From positions 1,550,001 through 1,614,000 of the forward strand of contig CP085834.1 of the NCBI GenBank assembly GCA_020809705.1: a stretch of 64,000 bases of DNA, given 5' to 3'. This stretch comes from Calonectria ilicicola. Its lineage: Eukaryota > Ascomycota > Sordariomycetes > Hypocreales > Nectriaceae. Positions within the stretch are counted from its first letter, which is position 1; the number at the start of each line of letters is the position of its first letter. Of the stretch, positions 58,448-64,000 are shown in pieces. A model generated the notes under the pieces. It was not told the DNA's origin. It made no database searches and saw nothing but the letters and a program-made list of their open reading frames with translations. A program made the translations under genes and the position numbers.

Positions 58448-60226
58448 ATGGAGAAAGTTGAGACCTCCGATGACCATCATGTCGAGAATGTCGGCCCTAC
58501 TGCTACGAGCAAGGCAATAGTTGCCGACGCAGAACAGAGTGCCCAGTTCGAACACGACCTTAGCGTCTGGGATGCCATCCGAGCTTACCCTAAAGGTGTT
58601 TTCTGGTGTTTGGTTGTTTCAGTCTGTGTCATCATGGAGGGCTATGATCAGATTTTGGTAGCCAGTCTTTACGCATACCCAAGCTTTCAGAAGATGTACG
58701 GCACACCTTCTGGAGTCGATGCATCTGGAGCGACGGAATACCAATTGTCGGCGGCCTGGCAAGCCGGGCTTTCCAATGCTTCGACTTGTGGTGCCTTTTT
58801 CGGAACTTTGCTGAACGGGTGATTCTTCCCAGTTGTTATTTTTTTTACCCTCTCCAATCTCGTGCTGACGTTTCCTTTCATCAGATATCTTGTCAATCGA
58901 TTTGGTCACAGATTGGTCCTCCTAGGATCCCTGCTCGTCATGGTCGGAGTCATCTTCATCACCTTCTTCTCTCCCAACGTCGCCGTACTTTGCGTAGGCC
59001 AGTTTTTCGCCGGCTTTCCCTGGGGAATTTTTGCCACAGTTGCGCCAGCATACGCGTCCGAATGCCTTCCCATGGTATTGCGGATTTACCTGACCAGTTG
59101 GGTGAATATGTGCTTCTGTATCGGGCAGCTCATCGCCGCTGGTGTCCTGCGGGGACTGCAGGATCGTACTGACGAATGGGGATTTCGAATCCCTTTTGCT
59201 CTCCAATGGGTGTGGCCATGTTTCTTAATTCCTATGATCTATTTCGCTCCGTCGAGCCCCTGGCACGAAGTCCGACAGGGAAACTACGAAGGAGCTGAAA
59301 AGGCACTGATCCGCTTACAAGGGGGTGTTGGAGGAATCGAAGTGAGAAAGACGCTGGCCTCTATCATCCACACAAACAACTTGGAGGAGCAACTCGCCGT
59401 CGGAACATCTTATTGGGACTGTTTCAAATCATTCGAGCTGCGGCGAACCGAAATTGCCTGCATGTGCTTCGTCGGTCAAGTTTTATCTGGCTCAAACTTT
59501 GCTTGTGTGTAGCTCCTTTTTCGATTTCGCGTCTTCACCTAGCTGACATCTTGTGCTAGACAATTCCTCGTACTTTTTCGAGCAACTTGGTCTTGATACA
59601 CCCACCGTATACTCTCTGAGCATAGGTGGACTCGGTCTGGCCTTTTTCGGTACCATCATCAACTGGGTTGCCTGTGCGCCTTATTTCGGTCGTCGAACGT
59701 TATATCTTTGGGGTATGGGCACTATGGCAGCAACTCTCTTTACCATCGGAGTTCTCAATATTTGGACAACTAAACCTCGGATTGGCTGGACTCAGGCCGT
59801 CTTGGCAATGTTCTGGAATCTCATTTTCGACATGACTGTTGGTCAGTTGGGATGGGCTCTGCCAGCAGAGATCGGGTCCACGCGTTTACGCCAAAAGACC
59901 ATCTGTCTAGCTCGAAACGCCTACTACCTTGTAAACATTGTCGCTGGAGTTTTGCAGCCGTACTTTATGAATCCTACTGCGTGGAACCTGTCTGGCTACA
60001 CAGGATTCTTCTGGGCGGGTACAGCCTTCTTGACGTTTATCTGGGCCTTTTTCCGGCTGCCTGAAACCAAGGTACTTCCGAATCACCTTTTAAGGAAGCA
60101 TTTTTCTGACATCCTGATTAGTCTCGCACTTATGAAGAAATCGATCTTCTCTTTTCACGTAGAGTTCCGGCACGTAAATTCAAGGAAACTGACGTCACAC
60201 ACATGATTGATCCTTCAGATGCTTGA
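58448..60226 (+). CDS. MFS sugar permease, maltose/alpha-glucoside type
   Basis: Exons 58448-58818, 58885-59504, 59560-60071 and 60122-60226 join to 535 residues with about twelve hydrophobic segments. It imports sugar with protons across the plasma membrane. EGYDQILVASLYAYPSFQKMYG after helix 1, RFGHR between helices 2 and 3, PAYASECLP and RLPETK-SRTYEEIDLLF at the end are blocks of the fungal sugar-transporter family, closest in pattern to alpha-glucoside (MAL-type) permeases. The last exon starts exactly after PETK and restores the family's conserved tail, supporting the model. The substrate is probably the oligosaccharide degraded by the two adjacent glycosidases. Confidence 0.92.
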
Positions 60227-60693
60227 AGATTCAGGGCAGGCATCTATCGTATGATAAGACTTTGATGACTTAGTAGATGGTAGATATATGACGGAATTGA
60301 ATCATCGGTTTGAACAAACATGTGTTCTCTTGGGATCCGTATCACACGTATTCAAGTGCACACTCTGAGTAAATGCAATGGCCGATAGCTTAGGTCTAGG
60401 TCGAGCTTGTCCGACGAAAACTTAGATATCAATTATTACTGCTGGAAGTTGGACACATCTAGCCGGTAATTCTCAAACTTACCACGGGGTATAAAATGTT
60501 AAAATGCGCTACCAGATGAGCTAAACAGGAGGTATCCCGGTCGCGTGGTCTACTCCAACTTCACATCACTCCAGACTTACCCCGAGCGATAACCAAAGCG
60601 GGGTAAGCGAGTGGAGGTGGAGCCACGTATTAGTCTGAAAAGGCGGCACATCCCCTCTTCAGACTGTCCCGACAGCCTCTACACCCTTGTTCG
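60227..60693. other. Spacer with a tRNA-like relic
   Basis: A 467-bp spacer between the permease and regulator genes. Apart from a tRNA-like segment on the minus strand (60460-60530) I see only presumed terminator and promoter sequence. Confidence 0.4.
60460..60530 (-). pseudogene. tRNA-like relic
   Basis: The minus strand reads TAGCTCATCTGGTAGCGCA, a perfect tRNA D-arm with polymerase III A box. About 30 nt later comes GGTAAGTTTGAGAATTACC, a B-box-like T arm with one bad pair. I cannot fold an anticodon or acceptor stem. It is either a decayed tRNA gene or a tRNA-derived SINE fragment. Confidence 0.35.
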
Positions 60694-62663
60694 ATGATGG
60701 AGATAGTCTGGGGCGCCCATCCGACGACCGAGATACCGCGGAAGCGGGCAAATAAGGCGTGTGACAGCTGCCAGCAGCGCAAGAAGCGATGTGATCACTC
60801 CCAAACGAGCCCCGAAGCTGTGCGGACAAAACCGTTGCCTCGGCCGAGAACAACGGGCCCAAGTCACTCAAAGGAAAACTCCAAAGGCGAGTCTGAAACG
60901 TCAGGTCAAGAACCCGCCCGGGTGGGTGATTTCCATCCTGAATCCCTCTTAACAGAGCTTTCGATGCGAGAAGAGACGCCATTGAGCCGGCGAGGAACGG
61001 GGCCAGCATCCGAGAATGATCACACCGTACCTGGAGCCTTGAGCCTTGAGCCTGGCTCAGACTGGGCCATCAGGTGGCGCAAACGGCTTCAGTATGAATT
61101 GACAGAAGCTTGCAAGACTACGCTTTCCGAGTCTTCTCGAAAGTTTCTCGAGAAAAATGGCGCGTTTCGAGTGCTTCCGATATCCACTCGAGATGCTCTC
61201 GTCACGATTTACTTATCCTCGATCAACGGGCTTGTGCCCGTACTTGACAGCGCCAAGTTTCTTCGAGAGTATGACCAGGTGTCGCAGTACCTTATACAGG
61301 CCGTCTGCCTCATCGCCTCCAAGTGTCCCCGAGCAGCTCCATATCTCCGACTAGAAAATAATGGGCCTGTACTCGAGCCCCTCGAGTTTGCTTCAGAGCT
61401 ATTCACCAGCTTGAGTTGGGTCATGAAGATGGACTTGGTGCCCAATAGGTTCAACCGGGTTCAGATCTTGACCTTGATGCATTTACACAACGATGGTCGA
61501 GGAGGTGTCCCTGAAGCTTCTGTTCACCTCTCACATGCGATCCACGACGCCTGGGCCTTGTGTCTTCACTACCAGCTCCCAGGAAAACCGAACGATGAAC
61601 ACTGGGGGCTCTTGTGGTGGACTCTGAGAGCATTCGACCGATTAAATACTTGTTTTCAAGGATCGCCGTTCAAGATCTCAGATAGAGACATCTTTCTGCC
61701 ACGTCCGTCTCCCGTTGCCAGTTACGAATCGCAGCTGTCTTTGCTTGCCACGAAATTGGGGGATCTCCTAGGCGAGGTTCTGGACGTTTATCGGCCATCC
61801 TCGGGTAAAGATTTGTCATACTTTCAAACGCTACCAAAATTTGAGGATGTTGTGGGCGATATCAATATTGGGGGGTTCCAAGAATCTCACAGAAGTGCGT
61901 CATCACCACATCGTGTATGATTTGTGGATATTGACTGATAACAGATTACATGGAACTATGGTATCTTGTCATTGCAACACTCGCATGCCGCAGCAGTCGG
62001 CCCGGCACCCCAGCCTACGAACGTCGACTAAGCTGCTCCGACCGGATTCAGGAGTTGACAGCATCTGGAAGATACATCGACCTGCCTCCGCTGCCCTTGG
62101 TCCCATATGCTGTCTCAATGGCCGTGACGGTTGCCTACCGGACCCTCAAAGATTCACAACGGGAGCCGAGTTTTGCACTTCGTGATATTCAAGCGCGGCA
62201 TGAAACCCTGGTAGCCCTAAGTAAATACTGGTGGACAGCCAAAGAAATGTTGGTATTGAGTGAACGTGCCCTAAAGGCTCTCAACAATCCTATTTCCAGA
62301 ATTACGAATCGAGCTGAGGAAACTGCAATGTTCGTGAGAACGAGCCCGCTTGGCTCGCCTCTAAATCATCCCGCATCTTTGACAAGACATCCACCAACAA
62401 ATATCGCCGCTCAAGGTACAGACCATGTCGACGCATCACAACAGCGTAGCTCATTGACGGCAGTACCACCACCGACCTTGACGCCTTCCTCAATCTCAGA
62501 CCCATTATTTGACGACAATAACTCTCAAACCCATGAAGATATAAATTACCTCTCCCATTCGAACGCTTCACTCTATTGGGACCTCGATAAGGCTTTTAGC
62601 GACATTTACAGTCTTGGACTAAACGATACCTCTCTCGATGCGATGCTCTTCGAGTTTCCATAG
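60694..62663 (+). CDS. Fungal zinc-cluster-type transcription factor with an incomplete Cys6 motif
   Basis: Exons 60694-61894 and 61945-62663 give 639 residues. The N terminus has RKRANKACDSCQQRKKRCDH, the first half (three Cys plus basic helix) of a Zn(II)2Cys6 cluster. The second half (C-x2-C-x6-C) that should follow is missing; the next 40 residues are Pro/Ser-rich without Cys. The middle region (GLVPVLDSAKFLREY, CLIASKCPRAAPYLR, LTLMHLHNDGRGGVPEASVHLSHAIHDAWALCLH, WWTLRAFDRLNTCFQGSPFKISDRDI) is the fungal-specific transcription factor domain. It likely controls the adjacent glycosidases and permease. Without the second half-cluster DNA binding may be altered or lost. A mis-modelled intron or small deletion is the alternative. 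Confidence 0.85.
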
Positions 62664-62874
62664 TAGGACCGGAAGAGTCTATCGAATACATCGAATGAAT
62701 TTCAGTTAGAATGGGGGGAGTGATTCTTCTGCGCTAGAACTAGCAGCTACAGAGGACTATGACGGGACCAGAGGTAAAGTTTTGGGGTAATGGGGAGGCA
62801 ATTTGACCCCGTAAATCAAGATACAGATAGACGAGATCAATAGAGGAGAGCAAGCTCAAAGATTCCTGTAGCCA

Positions 62875-63703
62875 TCACACACTATCTCCAGCTTGCGCAT
62901 CCTTTTGTTTCTGTAATTTTTCCATGCGCTTCGTTACGACATTAGTTAGCCATAGTCCTGTTGCGAACATTCCGAGCCTGAAACGTCATCAGCAGCTGGA
63001 TCATTGTCAAGAACCACCAAAATACCTACACTCCAAGGGCCCTAAAACAACCAATAGCGCGAATGAAGTCAGCCCCGACACGGCATGCAGGGCTATGACG
63101 TTGATTTTTGCACGAGAGTTGGTCTGATGCGTTCCAGACGTACGAGCCTGTGATGATGGGGCAAAGGACAATAAAAAACAGCAGGAGATTAATCGACCAG
63201 CCGGGCCCGGCTTTGGGATCTACGCATGGCAAGACGACAAATTGGAGAAAGAGGAAACCAACTTCGGTGGTGCTAGCTACTATGCTCACCAAGCTGAAAT
63301 TGAACGCAGTCAGTGTTGTAAATGTGAGCATTAGGCAACATGCGATTGGAGAGACATACACTTCCTTAGGAGCATCGCTCAAGGGGATTCTAGTGAGAGG
63401 CGTCCACGACAAAATCATGCTGACAATCCATGGCAAGGTGATTGCGGAGAGCAGCACGATGCCGTGGACAGCGTCTCTCCATCCCGTCAGCTTGATTGTA
63501 GCGCCAGGTGTTGGAGGAGCAGTTTGTTGGTTTTTAGAAGCAGATGATGGGCCAGCTTCATGTTCAGTTTCCGTTGATGATTGTGTTGTAATGGTATTTG
63601 TGTCATCTTCGCGCGACATTGGGGCGTCGGCGAAACCCACCACATCGTCGTCTTCGTCCTTGTCATCGGGCGGGTTTGGATTTGATTTCTCGTGTTTTTC
63701 CAT
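62875..63703 (-). pseudogene. Multi-pass membrane protein, one surplus base
   Basis: The ATG at 63703 opens an acidic N terminus followed by hydrophobic segments (VLLSAITLPWIVSMIL, ACCLMLTFTTLTAFNFSLVSIV, GFLFLQFVVLPCV, INLLLFFIVLCPIITGSYV). After SYVWNA, near 63129-63134, the frame must move by one base to continue (INVIALHAVSGLTSFALLVVLG) to a donor at 63026, then exon 62977-62875 (FATGLWLTNVVTKRMEKLQKQK) with stop. Removing exactly one base makes 259 codons. The family is not recognised; it looks like a small fungal-specific membrane protein. The lesion may be an assembly error. Confidence 0.6.
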
Positions 63704-64000
63704 AGCAGCGACTGATGAACGCTGAAGCTACATTGACAGAACAAAAAGGACTTTCCTTTGAGGGGTCGGCAAAACGGCTGAGGGGAGTGGATATGCAAGT
63801 CAGCCTCACGATGTGGTTGCGGGGAACCGATATTCGCCTTGGCGCTAGCACCGCCCCAATCCGAAACGAAAATGGGTGTGATTGGACACGACAAGTTCAG
63901 CTCCTGCAAGAAGGACCAGAACCTGGCGTCATGGAATAGGCAACAAGCCAGCCAGAAAGGCGTACTCGGACTGTTATGTAAAAATGACGGAAATAAGACG
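63704..64000. other. Right-edge spacer, no gene seen
   Basis: About 300 bp upstream of the membrane-protein gene. Presumed promoter sequence only. Confidence 0.4.

Noticed and set aside
1..64000. CRISPR arrays, bacterial operons or insertion sequences
   Set aside because: The window is clearly eukaryotic; no direct-repeat/spacer arrays or transposase frames were found.

Overview
The window is nuclear DNA of a filamentous ascomycete (Pezizomycotina, probably a Sordariomycete; the class is inference). Genes are split by 46-180 nt introns with GTRNGT donors and CTRAC-like branch points. Reading frames are GC-richer than the AT-rich spacers, and the gene families are typically fungal. All exon joins below were made by hand from splice signals and frame arithmetic; no search was run.

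Layout. (1) 1-25.4 kb is a secondary-metabolite cluster. It holds a giant nonribosomal peptide synthetase (minus strand, running off the left edge), a PLP beta-replacement enzyme fused to a rhodanese domain, a D-amino-acid oxidase and a full-length ABCC exporter. A 0.9 kb divergent promoter separates the NRPS from the other three. The NRPS reads A-T-C-A-T-C-A-T-C-A-T-E-C... and carries one extra base in its first C domain, plus a stop codon and one extra base at the start of its E domain. (2) 25.4-35 kb is sparse. It has a broken Ser/Thr-rich secreted protein with a 13-C run, a bacterial-type glucosyl-3-phosphoglycerate synthase with an added 5' exon and intron, a YPD1-like phosphotransfer protein whose phosphorylated His is Gln, and a secreted intradiol dioxygenase. 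(3) 36-43 kb holds an NLR-like patatin-NB-ARC-TPR protein and a long asparagine-synthetase-like amidotransferase. (4) 43-52.4 kb is AT-rich. It has ankyrin relics, a small secreted ten-cysteine protein with prokineticin/colipase-like spacing, a rhodopsin-like membrane protein interrupted by one stop codon, and a DUF7730-type gene. (5) 52.8-62.7 kb looks like a sugar-catabolic cluster: intracellular GH36 alpha-galactosidase, intracellular GH31 alpha-xylosidase-like enzyme, a maltose-permease-type MFS transporter and a zinc-cluster-type regulator. A membrane protein with one extra base closes the window.

How genes may work together (inference). In the NRPS cluster the PLP enzyme could supply an unusual beta-substituted amino acid, the oxidase could remove or convert a D-amino acid, and the ABC protein could export the peptide. 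In the sugar cluster the permease would import an oligosaccharide that two cytosolic glycosidases trim, under the adjacent regulator. Three otherwise intact coding regions each need removal of exactly one base to read through, so assembly error must be excluded before any is called a pseudogene.
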